A stretch of DNA of 64,000 nt from an uncultured Gammaproteobacteria bacterium (GTDB lineage: Bacteria > Pseudomonadota > Gammaproteobacteria > UBA6429 > Thiohalophilaceae), in contig CALBTB010000008.1 in NCBI GenBank assembly GCA_937967995.1, forward strand, positions 62,001-126,000. Direction: 5' to 3'. Both the position numbers and the translations under genes were made by a program. The notes under the pieces were generated by a model. That model made no database searches and was not told where the DNA came from. It worked only from the letters and a program-made list of their open reading frames with translations. Of the stretch, positions 22,467 through 30,146 are shown one piece after another (position 1 is the first letter of the stretch; every line of letters starts with the position of its first letter).

Positions 22467-23802
22467 ATCACTGCTGATATTGTTGATGTTGCTTCTGTCG
22501 CCCGTGGTGTTTGCACAAAGCTGGGAGTTCACCCTGCACAAACATGCTTCAGGTATTCCCGGGCCAACCTTGCTGGTTATCGGCGGTATACAGGGTGATG
22601 AACCCGGCGGGTTTAATGCCGCCTCGTTGTTAACCACCGAATACCGCATTACGCGTGGTGAAGTGTGGGTTGTTCCCAATCTCAACTTTGAAAGTATTAT
22701 CAAGCGCTCGCGCGGCGTGCACGGTGATATGAACCGCAAGTTCAAGGACATTCAGTCCAGCGATCCTGAATTTGAACTGGTGCAGAAGATTAAAAAGATT
22801 ATTACCAACCCGCAGGTGGACCTGATTCTGAATTTACATGATGGCAGCGGCTTTTATCGTCCGGTCTATGTCGATAGAAAACGTAACCCCAATCGCTGGG
22901 GGCAGAGTCTGATTATCGACCAGGAACAGGTGGATGGTGTCGACTATGGTGATCTGGGGCGAATTGCCAGTCAAATCGTTAACAGGAGTAACGTGCGTAT
23001 AAATCGTCCCGGGCACTATTATCATGTGAAGAACACGCAGACGCGCCTCGGTAATCGCGAAATGGAAAAGACGCTGACCTATTATGCTATCCAGAACGGC
23101 AAGTCGGCATTCGGGATTGAGGCGAGTAAAACCTTCGATACCCACTACCGTGCGTTTTATCATTTGTTAATGATTGAAAGTTTTCTTGATTTTTTGGGCA
23201 TCGAATATGACAGAAAATTTGATCTGACCTTTGAAAACGTCAATAAACAGATCAATGAAAATATTCGGCTCGCACTGTACGGGGATCGAATTCGACTTGA
23301 TATGCGAAATGCCCGTAAACGGCTTAATTATGTGCCGATCAAAAAAGATGCCCCGATTAACTATGTCGCCAGCAATCCGCTAATTGCTGTGCTGGACAAG
23401 AAAAATGCATTCCATGTTCGTTACGGTAACCGCTCAGTGACACGTCTGGTACCACAGTTTTATAATTTTGATGACAGTCTTAGCCAGATAGATATGCAGG
23501 TGGATGGTGAGGTTAAGACCGTTTCACTCGGTGATATCGTCAATGTTAGGGAAACTTTCCAGGTATTACCTTTAGAAGGTTATCGCGTTAACGTGATCGG
23601 CTATACTCGTACCGGTATCAGAAGTGAAGATGGTATTGATATATCGCGCAAGCAGATTCGAAAACGTTATTCAATCGATCGCCATGCACATATGTTTAGG
23701 GTGGAAATTTATTCCAGTGGCAAGTTTTGTGGCATGGTGATTGTTAATTTCGATGATCATCCGGTTGCACGGCTGGAGCAGGATCAGAACAGCGATAGTT
23801 AA
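22459..23802 (+). CDS. M99/M14-type DL-carboxypeptidase, Csd4/Pgp1-like
   Basis: 447 residues from the ATG at 22459, with a signal peptide of about 19 residues (LLILLMLLLSPVVFA). The zinc site reads GGIQGDEPGG with Q45 and E48 and NLHDGSG with H127. FGIEASK places the likely catalytic Glu at 221. In Helicobacter pylori Csd4, a Gln replaces the usual His zinc ligand (Q46, E49, H128, catalytic E222), and the spacing here agrees to the residue. After the catalytic domain a beta-rich C-terminal part of about 200 residues follows, as in Csd4. Csd4/Pgp1 trims muramyl tripeptides to dipeptides and sets helical cell shape. The overlap with the M15 gene marks a peptidoglycan-trimming pair. Confidence 0.88.
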   Translation: MRKSLLILLMLLLSPVVFAQSWEFTLHKHASGIPGPTLLVIGGIQGDEPGGFNAASLLTTEYRITRGEVWVVPNLNFESIIKRSRGVHGDMNRKFKDIQSSDPEFELVQKIKKIITNPQVDLILNLHDGSGFYRPVYVDRKRNPNRWGQSLIIDQEQVDGVDYGDLGRIASQIVNRSNVRINRPGHYYHVKNTQTRLGNREMEKTLTYYAIQNGKSAFGIEASKTFDTHYRAFYHLLMIESFLDFLGIEYDRKFDLTFENVNKQINENIRLALYGDRIRLDMRNARKRLNYVPIKKDAPINYVASNPLIAVLDKKNAFHVRYGNRSVTRLVPQFYNFDDSLSQIDMQVDGEVKTVSLGDIVNVRETFQVLPLEGYRVNVIGYTRTGIRSEDGIDISRKQIRKRYSIDRHAHMFRVEIYSSGKFCGMVIVNFDDHPVARLEQDQNSDS

Positions 23803-24110
23803 TCCAGTTCCACCAGCAGCGTATCGTTTTCAATACTCACCGCAAAAGTTTTGATTGGCCGGGTAGCCGGTTCAAATGTCGGCTTGCCATCACGTATATC
23901 AAAACGGGCACCATGTAACGAACATTCAACCTGGTGATCCTTGATAGCGCCGTACCAGAGCGGAAAGTCTTCATGGCTGCACAGTTCTTCAAAGGCATAA
24001 AATTGGTCGTCAACACGCGCGATAACGATACGTTGATTGTTTACTTCTACACAGGCCATTTGACCGGATTTGAGGTCTTTGGCCTGTTCGACAGGATACT
24101 TTTGTGACAT
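23799..24110 (-). CDS. Rieske-type 2Fe-2S ferredoxin
   Basis: 103 residues, a single Rieske domain. CSHEDFPLW and CSLHGARFD supply the C-x-H and C-x2-H cluster ligands, separated by the usual 15-17 residues. The rest (FAVSIENDTLLVEL) is the conserved beta scaffold of small NirD/BphF-type ferredoxins. It should be cytoplasmic and carry one electron, for example to a nitrite reductase or an aromatic dioxygenase. Neither partner is in the neighbourhood. It ends in a 4-bp overlap with the M99 peptidase gene (convergent). Confidence 0.92.
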   Translation of the reverse strand: MSQKYPVEQAKDLKSGQMACVEVNNQRIVIARVDDQFYAFEELCSHEDFPLWYGAIKDHQVECSLHGARFDIRDGKPTFEPATRPIKTFAVSIENDTLLVELD

Positions 24111-24256
24111 AGGAATTTTCTAGTGATCTCAATAAGTTGTTGGTTGGCTTATGCCTGTTAAGCAGGCGCCGGTTTGTATATTAGCAGTCTACCATATACA
24201 CTATACAGTTCGTAACCGGTGTCCAGGTGGACAGTTAAGAGCGTACAGGTAAGAGC

Positions 24257-24664
24257 ATGAGTGCAGTTGCATTTAAAAATATGAATCACGATGAGTGTGT
24301 TTCCCTGACCCGCTCGATCATGTCAATCCTGGATGGCTGGGGACTCAGCGGGGAACACATCATGTCAGTACTGAGTCTGCCAGGTGGTACACCATTACGT
24401 GCTTTACGCCGGTACCGCGATAACACACCTTTCCCGGATGATGAATCTGTCTATGAACGCGTGGAACACATTATTGGTATTGCTGATGCATTGCGAACAA
24501 CCTACCCGCATAATCCGCCGATGGGCATACTCTGGTTACAGCAAACCAACAAACGCTTTGAGGAACGTCCCCCTCTGCAGGTCATAGTAGAAGGCGGATT
24601 GCAGGGCCTGATGGAAGTGCGGGCTCATCTCGATTGTGCCTACGACTGGCACCTGAATCCCTGA
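24257..24664 (+). CDS. Xre/MbcA/ParS toxin-binding-type (DUF2384) protein, orphan
   Basis: 135 residues. The N-terminal half resembles a degenerate Xre-like helix-turn-helix (LTRSIMSILDGWGLSGEHIMSVLSLPGGT). The C-terminal half has VYERVEHIIGIADALRTTYP and MGILWLQQTNKRFEERPPLQVIVEGGLQGLMEVRAHLD, the antitoxin-like helical bundle known from Xre-RES and MbcT/MbcA pairs, where it buries the toxin active site. No RES-type toxin is adjacent: the next gene is an unrelated unknown in the other direction. It may have lost its partner or serve another regulatory role. Confidence 0.85.
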   Translation: MSAVAFKNMNHDECVSLTRSIMSILDGWGLSGEHIMSVLSLPGGTPLRALRRYRDNTPFPDDESVYERVEHIIGIADALRTTYPHNPPMGILWLQQTNKRFEERPPLQVIVEGGLQGLMEVRAHLDCAYDWHLNP

Positions 24665-24670
24665 CTGATT

Positions 24671-25141
24671 TTATTCGGCTGGTTTACCGGCCGGGCGGCG
24701 CCGTTTTTGCCGGCCCTCGTAATGGACTATTCGCCGTGTTAATTCATCATAAGGAAAGGCATTCAGACCGCCGAACTGCATTTCGGCCTGTTGTAACAGG
24801 CTGATAATATCGTCGACCTGGTTAATACTCGTCTGTTGTTTCACAATTGCCAACAGGCCCAGCAGACTGCCCGTCTGTACCTTGACTTCCTTGGCATGCG
24901 GCAGTGGGCCATCAATCTTCGTCAGTTTCAGCGCAAACAGCGCCTTGGCACGCATGGTGTCGAGAAACTGTTTGCAGGTAGGGTGCAGGGCCGGCTCGTT
25001 ACAGGTTACACCTTCGCGATCTGCCAGGTTAAAACGGTGTGCATGGCTGCACATTGTCTGGCGTGACAGGATGCTTTTTTCGAACACGCAACGACATTGA
25101 TTAACCTTGTGGTAAATATCGCGATATTCGTTTTCTTCCAT
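24671..25141 (-). CDS. Cys/His-rich hypothetical protein, 156 aa
   Basis: Not recognised. The first 60 residues hold a cluster NQCRCVFEKS, MCSHAHRF, VTCNEPAL and PTCKQF: five Cys and several His, which looks like a metal- or cluster-binding region. The rest is helical (TSINQVDDIISLLQQAEMQ) with a basic tail (GRQKRRRPAGKP). No signal peptide or membrane helix. It lies 9 bp from the 79-residue gene upstream on the same strand. Confidence 0.6.
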   Translation of the reverse strand: MEENEYRDIYHKVNQCRCVFEKSILSRQTMCSHAHRFNLADREGVTCNEPALHPTCKQFLDTMRAKALFALKLTKIDGPLPHAKEVKVQTGSLLGLLAIVKQQTSINQVDDIISLLQQAEMQFGGLNAFPYDELTRRIVHYEGRQKRRRPAGKPAE

Positions 25142-25150
25142 GCCGGCGGT

Positions 25151-25390
25151 TTATTTCTCCCACTCTCGAAGAATGGGCTTTTCACGCTTTTCCATCAGCT
25201 GTTCTTCAGCCTGTAACTGGTTATCGGCGAACATCACCTTGATCATGGAGTCGTCATCGGGAGACTGCTCAGCACGCAGTTGTTTGGCGCGAGTCTGGGC
25301 TTCCTTATAGACTTCGAACTCCTCAACCAGCTCCAGGTTTTTGACGATATCCGTCGGACCTGCATGGATTCGATATAAGTAATATGGCAT
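25151..25390 (-). CDS. Conserved hypothetical protein, 79 aa
   Basis: The start is placed at the ATG at 25390, which has AAAGGG 8 bp upstream; a TTG two codons earlier is less likely. The protein begins MPYYLYRIHAGPTDIVKNLE and is rich in Glu, Lys and Gln thereafter (EFEVYKEAQTRAKQLRAEQ). Proteins of this kind are common unknowns in gammaproteobacteria. It precedes the Cys/His-rich gene on the same strand. Confidence 0.65.
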   Translation of the reverse strand: MPYYLYRIHAGPTDIVKNLELVEEFEVYKEAQTRAKQLRAEQSPDDDSMIKVMFADNQLQAEEQLMEKREKPILREWEK

Positions 25391-25456
25391 TTGCAATACC
25401 CTTTCTGTCGATTAATATACGCCACCAATTCCGTATAGTATAACCGAGATGACGAT

Positions 25457-25840
25457 TTGCGAGTAGAACACAAACACCTGTTATCGGTCATTGAACTGGG
25501 CGGCTACCCGAACTTTACCCCGTTGTATGAGGCGGCCGGTTTTACCGTGCATGTGGAAAATTCAGTGCGCAACGCGATTCGAACCATGAAGAAACTGAAA
25601 CCCATGGTGGTTGTGGCGGAATTCAATTTTCAGTCTGATTTTCGCGATCGTACCAGCAGCCTGGAGTCATTGCTGTCGACCATGCAGTGGCTGGATGACT
25701 GCAAGATTATCGTTTTTTACGAACAGGAATTTCAGGATCAGCTGCAAAAGCTTGAGTCGCAGTATGAATTACACGCCAGACTGGCATTCCCGATTGATGA
25801 ACAGGCGTTACGTGAGATCCTGGCGCAATTGAGCCAGTGA
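25457..25840 (+). CDS. Degenerate receiver-like protein, 127 aa
   Basis: A TTG start at 25457 is used because no ATG fits, and the ribosome-binding site is weak. The fold pattern is beta-alpha like a response-regulator receiver, but at the phospho-acceptor strand VVVAEFNF shows Glu or Phe in place of Asp. The acidic pair at the N-terminus (after the first beta strand) is absent and the C-terminal Lys is not clear. It would be a pseudo-receiver without phosphorylation. It overlaps tail-to-tail by 33 bp with the thioredoxin-HEAT gene. Confidence 0.6.
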   Translation: MRVEHKHLLSVIELGGYPNFTPLYEAAGFTVHVENSVRNAIRTMKKLKPMVVVAEFNFQSDFRDRTSSLESLLSTMQWLDDCKIIVFYEQEFQDQLQKLESQYELHARLAFPIDEQALREILAQLSQ

Positions 25841-26452
25841 ATCACGCGCGATTTCGCGTACATCCGCGTCACTATCGTGCTGGCATTCCTCCAGCACCTG
25901 GTGTGCCGCATCATCTTTTATATAGCCAAGCAGGTGACAGGCATCAGCGCGCACCCGTTGATCTTCGTGCCGGGCATATTCAGTCAGACCAGGGAGCAGG
26001 CTGCGAAGCAATGCCTGATCCTGCAGACCTTCAATCAGGGCGCTGAGTCCCACTCTTGCCTGAATCGGGGACATGGGATCGGCCAGCACAGGTAATACAA
26101 TTGTCAGCCAGTCGGGATGCTGCAGTATGAGTTGTTCAACCCGTCCGAGCTGACCGGCTTCCAGTTGTTCGACAAGATACTGGCGAATACCTTTGTGTGT
26201 CAGGGCCAGCTCTATCCAGCGCTTGATTTCGGCACCGCTATGACTGCCGCTAAATTCCAGATCGCCGATCCTGAACCAGGGAACAGAACGTATGTTGTGT
26301 TGTGCCGCGAATTCGGGATGTTGGGTGATGTCGATGATCTCGAGTGACGCCAGCAATTGCTGTTGTTCAAAATCACGGGCTAATTTTTTTATGGCAGGGC
26401 AGTGGGGACAGGCCGGTGTGGTGGCAAGAACAAAATGTGGTTTCTCAGCCAT
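25808..26452 (-). CDS. Thioredoxin-fold protein with C-terminal HEAT repeats
   Basis: 214 residues. Residues 1-80 are a thioredoxin/glutaredoxin-type domain with a CPHC redox pair (TTPACPHCPAIKKLA) and the SVPWF cis-Pro loop. Residues 90-214 are helical repeats of HEAT type: LPVLADPMSPIQARVGLSALIEGL, EDQRVRADACHLLGYIKDDAAHQVLEE and DADVREIARDSLAQL. Fusion of a redox domain with HEAT repeats suggests a redox enzyme that docks onto a large partner protein. The partner is unknown. The gene is in a - strand group with a PilZ protein, a YdcH protein and a GGDEF-EAL protein. Confidence 0.82.
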   Translation of the reverse strand: MAEKPHFVLATTPACPHCPAIKKLARDFEQQQLLASLEIIDITQHPEFAAQHNIRSVPWFRIGDLEFSGSHSGAEIKRWIELALTHKGIRQYLVEQLEAGQLGRVEQLILQHPDWLTIVLPVLADPMSPIQARVGLSALIEGLQDQALLRSLLPGLTEYARHEDQRVRADACHLLGYIKDDAAHQVLEECQHDSDADVREIARDSLAQLRQDLT

Positions 26453-26464
26453 TTCGATGCCGGG

Positions 26465-26731
26465 TCATTCATCAATAAATTCTAGTGCCACGCCATCTTT
26501 TTCGATACGTACCACTTTGGCCCGAACCATCGGCGGCAAGCCATCGGCAAAATCCTGTTTGACCCGAATCTGCACAATACTGCCGACTTCCGGCAGGCAG
26601 TCATCCTGTTTTTCCAGAAAGACCCCGCTACTGCTCAGGTCCTTACTATGCAAAAAGCATTCAAGTCCTTCGCACTTTAATTCCACTTCCAGCCTGATAG
26701 CCAGGCGTTGTTCTTTTCGGCGTTCACTCAT
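26465..26731 (-). CDS. PilZ domain protein, 88 aa
   Basis: A stand-alone PilZ domain. RRKEQRLAIR carries the RxxxR c-di-GMP motif and DLSSSGVFL the D/NxSxxG motif. The final VALEFID strand completes the barrel. The sequence is short, without output domain. It sits between the thioredoxin-HEAT gene and the YdcH gene and 0.3 kb from the c-di-GMP enzyme gene, which makes a shared c-di-GMP circuit plausible. Confidence 0.92.
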   Translation of the reverse strand: MSERRKEQRLAIRLEVELKCEGLECFLHSKDLSSSGVFLEKQDDCLPEVGSIVQIRVKQDFADGLPPMVRAKVVRIEKDGVALEFIDE

Positions 26732-26744
26732 GCTTTAGCAATAC

Positions 26745-26960
26745 TCAGGCTTCGATATCCGGTATTAGTTTGCTTTCCAGTTTTCTTATCATGTCTTTTA
26801 ACCCGAGTTTGCGCTTTTTCAGGCGGCGTAGCTGTAACTGATCGACCAGTGGGTCTTCAGCCAGCCGGGTAATCACATCATCCAGGTCGCGATGTTCGAC
26901 GCGCAGTTCTTCAAGCCGTTGCCGGATAACTTCGAGATCTTCCTCATCAAGATCATCCAT
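26745..26960 (-). CDS. YdcH family protein (DUF465)
   Basis: 71 residues, all helical with a long coiled coil. The segments LEELRVEHRDLDDVITRLAEDP and LKKRKLGLKDMIRKLES are the family pattern (HxxLDxxI and LKKxKLxLKDxI). The family is widespread and of unknown function. It lies between the PilZ gene and the GGDEF-EAL gene in the same orientation. Confidence 0.9.
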   Translation of the reverse strand: MDDLDEEDLEVIRQRLEELRVEHRDLDDVITRLAEDPLVDQLQLRRLKKRKLGLKDMIRKLESKLIPDIEA

Positions 26961-26988
26961 TAATGATATTTTCCATGGTTGTACGCGA

Positions 26989-29070
26989 TCAGCCGGTGGT
27001 GACCTGTGTCACAGGGGTTAAATAAATGTAATTAAGTACCTCGTCAGATGCAACCGGTTTACACATAAAGAAACCCTGTGCCATGTCACAGTGCAGATTT
27101 TGCAGGATTTCCAGCGTCATCTGATCCTCGACCCCTTCGGCCACGACCTGTAATCCCAGGTTATGGGCCAGTTCAATAGTGGAACGTACGATAATAGCGT
27201 CATTCTCGAGATCCGTCATTTCCATCACAAATGATTTGTCGATTTTCAGTTCGTCTACCGGTAATTGTTTGAGATAGCGCAACGACGAGAATCCTGTGCC
27301 GAAGTCGTCAACGGCGATACGAATACCACTGGCGTCCAGTTTTTGTAATACGTCGACAGCATTCATGGGGTCGACGAACATGGCATTTTCGGTAACTTCA
27401 ATGACCAGGTAGGAGGGTGGAATGTCGTATTCACGCAGCAGTTGCATGATTTGATCGACCAGTCGCGGTGATTGCAGGTCGTAAACAGACAGATTCACGG
27501 CAACACTCAGGTAGACACCTTCGCTGCGCCACTGTGCGCATTGCTCGATTGATTTCTCCAGTACCCACAAAGTCAGGCGTGTAATCAGGCCGGTTTGCTC
27601 GGCAATTGTAATGATACTTTGTGGTGGTATGGGGCCCTTGTCCGGATGTAGCCAGCGAATCAGGGCTTCAACGCCAATCGGTTCATAGTAAGCAAGATCG
27701 TATTTAAGCTGATAATAAACCGATAATTCCTCATCCTGCAGGGCGTTTTGTAATTCATTTGCCAGCGATAAATGCTGATATTGCTGATCCTGATTGTGGG
27801 TCATTGTTTCATAGATGCAAAAACCGATGCGTGAACGTTTCGCGGTATACATGGCAACATCGGCGCGACGAATTAACGTGTCAGCATCCTGACCGTGCAG
27901 CGGGTAAATCACGACACCCAGACTCGCGCCAACCAGCAACTGCTGTTGCTCGACACTAAAGGGTTTTTCAAATGCCTTGAGGATTTTACGGCATACATTG
28001 CGGGCATCTTGTTCAGCCGTATTGTCCAGCAACAGTGCAAATTCATCGCCGCCGAGACGGGCTATCAGATCCGAATCGCGCAGCACCAGTCGCAAACGGT
28101 GACTGACTTCAACGAGTAACTGATCACCAACCTGATGTCCCAGTGTATCGTTTACTTCCTTGAAATGATCCAGATCCATCAGGATCAGGCAGGCAGTATT
28201 GTTATTTCGTTTGCATTTGGCGATGGTGTTAATAATTTCTTCCTGCAGTAAGGTGCGATTGGCCAGTCCGGTCAGGGCGTCGTGTAGCGCCTGGTGTTCC
28301 AGATCATGCTGACGTTGATGAATCTGTTTACGCATTTCATCAAAGGCGGCAATCAGGTGTTGTGTTTCAGTAGTGTTGGCCGGTGGCAACGCCACATCCG
28401 GTTTTCCGGTTGCTTCTTCATAAAAGGCCAGTGCCAGTTGCGACATGGGAGACAGGACATAGCGATCCAGCAGGAAGAACCCGATGACCACCAGTATCAC
28501 ACCGAGTGTGGCAAGTGCCCAGATGGTGTAACTCTGGTTTTGTGCCAACTGCGTCAGCCTGTCGACATCATCGTAAGCGCTGGATTCAATGTTGGCTTCG
28601 AGTTTCAGCACCTCGGACAACATGGCATCCTGCAGATCATGTATGAGTAAATGGCTGGGCGGTGTTATCGAGTCCGTCACCCTCGCTTCAAGATCACGCA
28701 TTTGCCTGAGCAGTGACTGCATGTGCTGTTGCTGTTCATGATTCAGTTCACGCCCGCGTAAACGAATAAACTGTTCGATACTGGTCGTGGTGTTCTGAAT
28801 GGTGCGTCGTATTAATGTGTTGTCTTGCAGTGTTGCCGATTGCAGACGTCGCTGGTTCAGGCTTTCGCGGGTTTGCCACAGGGTGTTTCGTATCAGGCGG
28901 CCTTGAGCGATCAGCGCATGACGTAAATCGATATTGGTAGCGACTTTATCGCGCGTGTGGTGCAGGACAAGGTAGGCGGTGGAGGCCGCGATTAAAATCA
29001 GGCAACCAACCAGAATGCTGAACATGGCATAGCGGTGACGTAGACTGTGTAAATCCATTTGAATGGCCAA
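26989..29070 (-). CDS. Second membrane GGDEF-EAL protein
   Basis: 693 residues. Transmembrane helices lie near 16-36 and 183-201, with a helical periplasmic sensor of about 145 residues between them. The GGDEF motif is intact at 340-344 and the RDSD inhibitory site is at 331-334. The EAL motif is intact at 468-470, with IAVDDFGTGFSSLRYL and KIDKSFV following. In the usual YQPK segment the Pro is Leu (YYQLK), which may or may not affect activity. The overall architecture repeats that of the protein at 6404-8947, and the catalytic parts are similar in wording, so they are likely paralogues with different sensors. An alternative start is the ATG four codons later. Confidence 0.92.
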   Translation of the reverse strand: MAIQMDLHSLRHRYAMFSILVGCLILIAASTAYLVLHHTRDKVATNIDLRHALIAQGRLIRNTLWQTRESLNQRRLQSATLQDNTLIRRTIQNTTTSIEQFIRLRGRELNHEQQQHMQSLLRQMRDLEARVTDSITPPSHLLIHDLQDAMLSEVLKLEANIESSAYDDVDRLTQLAQNQSYTIWALATLGVILVVIGFFLLDRYVLSPMSQLALAFYEEATGKPDVALPPANTTETQHLIAAFDEMRKQIHQRQHDLEHQALHDALTGLANRTLLQEEIINTIAKCKRNNNTACLILMDLDHFKEVNDTLGHQVGDQLLVEVSHRLRLVLRDSDLIARLGGDEFALLLDNTAEQDARNVCRKILKAFEKPFSVEQQQLLVGASLGVVIYPLHGQDADTLIRRADVAMYTAKRSRIGFCIYETMTHNQDQQYQHLSLANELQNALQDEELSVYYQLKYDLAYYEPIGVEALIRWLHPDKGPIPPQSIITIAEQTGLITRLTLWVLEKSIEQCAQWRSEGVYLSVAVNLSVYDLQSPRLVDQIMQLLREYDIPPSYLVIEVTENAMFVDPMNAVDVLQKLDASGIRIAVDDFGTGFSSLRYLKQLPVDELKIDKSFVMEMTDLENDAIIVRSTIELAHNLGLQVVAEGVEDQMTLEILQNLHCDMAQGFFMCKPVASDEVLNYIYLTPVTQVTTG

Positions 29071-29146
29071 ACCCGATCTGACAGGAACACGAATTGGTTC
29101 GCTGATAGGACAATATCGGCTGAAAATGGTAAAAAATTGAGTGGTT

Positions 29147-29743
29147 TTAGTGGTTTAGCGGGCCGGATTCACCAAATAAGTCCGTCATGGCCGCGTTGAT
29201 CAGCTGGATGGTGGCCAGGTCGCCACCCCGGTCCGGATGGTGGGTCATCACCAGCTTTCGATAGCGCTGTTTGATGGTTTTATCATCGACCGGGTCTGAC
29301 AGGCCCAGTATTCGAAGGGCCTCTGAGCGAGTGTCTCGCTTCGCCAGACGGTGCCAGAACTGGCCCAGCATTTCATTCACATCCTCGGCGCGGGTTTCAG
29401 TCAGGTGGCGGGCATCCAGGTAGTAAGTCCTCAGGGGGTCCGGCTCAGCCAGCTGTCCCGTCTGGTCGGGTGCGTAGGGATATAACCGGATAGAAAGTGC
29501 AGTAATTGTCAGGAAGCCCTCGTTGCTGGCGCCGAGGGCCATCTGCAGACGGTAAAGGCAGTGGAACAGCCAGAAATGGCGCTGAAACAGGGCCAGACTG
29601 TCGAGACCGCTGATGCGAAAAAACGTAAAGTGCTCTGCCAGCTGATTGAGCAGGTCGTACTCATCGATGCCTGCTGCATTCTCCCGCAGGATTTGCAGCA
29701 GGACCGGTTGCATTTCATCGTAGCCCGGGTGCGCCGGCGTCAC
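29147..29743 (-). CDS. C-terminal J-domain protein (DnaJ-related)
   Basis: 198 residues. The J-domain is at the C-terminus (about 145-193) with the HPD signature in VMTHHPDRGGD. The helix KQRYRKLVMTHH precedes it and IQLINAAMTDLFG follows. The N-terminal 140 residues are the DnaJ-related domain found in a family of gammaproteobacterial proteins, with no zinc finger. It should recruit Hsp70 to a specific client. The gene ends close to the GGDEF-EAL start and follows the 95-residue unknown by 3 bp. Confidence 0.88.
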   Translation of the reverse strand: MTPAHPGYDEMQPVLLQILRENAAGIDEYDLLNQLAEHFTFFRISGLDSLALFQRHFWLFHCLYRLQMALGASNEGFLTITALSIRLYPYAPDQTGQLAEPDPLRTYYLDARHLTETRAEDVNEMLGQFWHRLAKRDTRSEALRILGLSDPVDDKTIKQRYRKLVMTHHPDRGGDLATIQLINAAMTDLFGESGPLNH

Positions 29744-29746
29744 GAC

Positions 29747-30034
29747 TCAGCTATCGTCCTTCTTACGCTGCAATTTCTCGATCGGGACCACGACGGTCTT
29801 TTGCGGTTCATCAACGAAGCGCGGCCGCATTTTACTCTCACGACCAGCTTCTTTGGCCAGTTCCGACTCACGGGCGGTGATCAATGCCAGGCAATCCCGA
29901 ATACCCAGAATGGTGTTGTCAGACAGGGGATGCTTTAGCCCGGGTTTGACGTGGGTGTCCTTGGCAACATCGGTCAGGACACGCTTGACCATTTTTAGAA
30001 TCTCTTCTTCTTTACTCAGTGGTATTTCAGACAT
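29747..30034 (-). CDS. Conserved hypothetical protein next to the J-domain gene
   Basis: 95 residues from the ATG at 30034, which has GGAG upstream; a TTG 4 codons earlier lacks one. The N-terminus SEIPLSKEEEILKMVKRVLTDV is helical, the middle holds KHPLSDNTILGIRDCLALIT and the end is basic (PIEKLQRKKDDS). The pairing with a DnaJ-related gene looks conserved in gammaproteobacteria, as far as I recall. No function is known. Probably co-transcribed with the J-domain gene. Confidence 0.7.
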   Translation of the reverse strand: MSEIPLSKEEEILKMVKRVLTDVAKDTHVKPGLKHPLSDNTILGIRDCLALITARESELAKEAGRESKMRPRFVDEPQKTVVVPIEKLQRKKDDS

Positions 30035-30146
30035 TGAATGCTCCAAATCGGTTCTTGCCAGAATTCAAACACCGTTATTGTACCTGAGCTGTGGACGATC
30101 ATGCTAAGCTGCTGACTTTGTTGAGCAAGATCAAAGCGATATCATC

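Noticed and set aside
24671..25141. Toxin partner of the DUF2384 protein
   Set aside because: The adjacent gene runs in the opposite direction, is Cys/His-rich and helical and lacks the RES motif residues.
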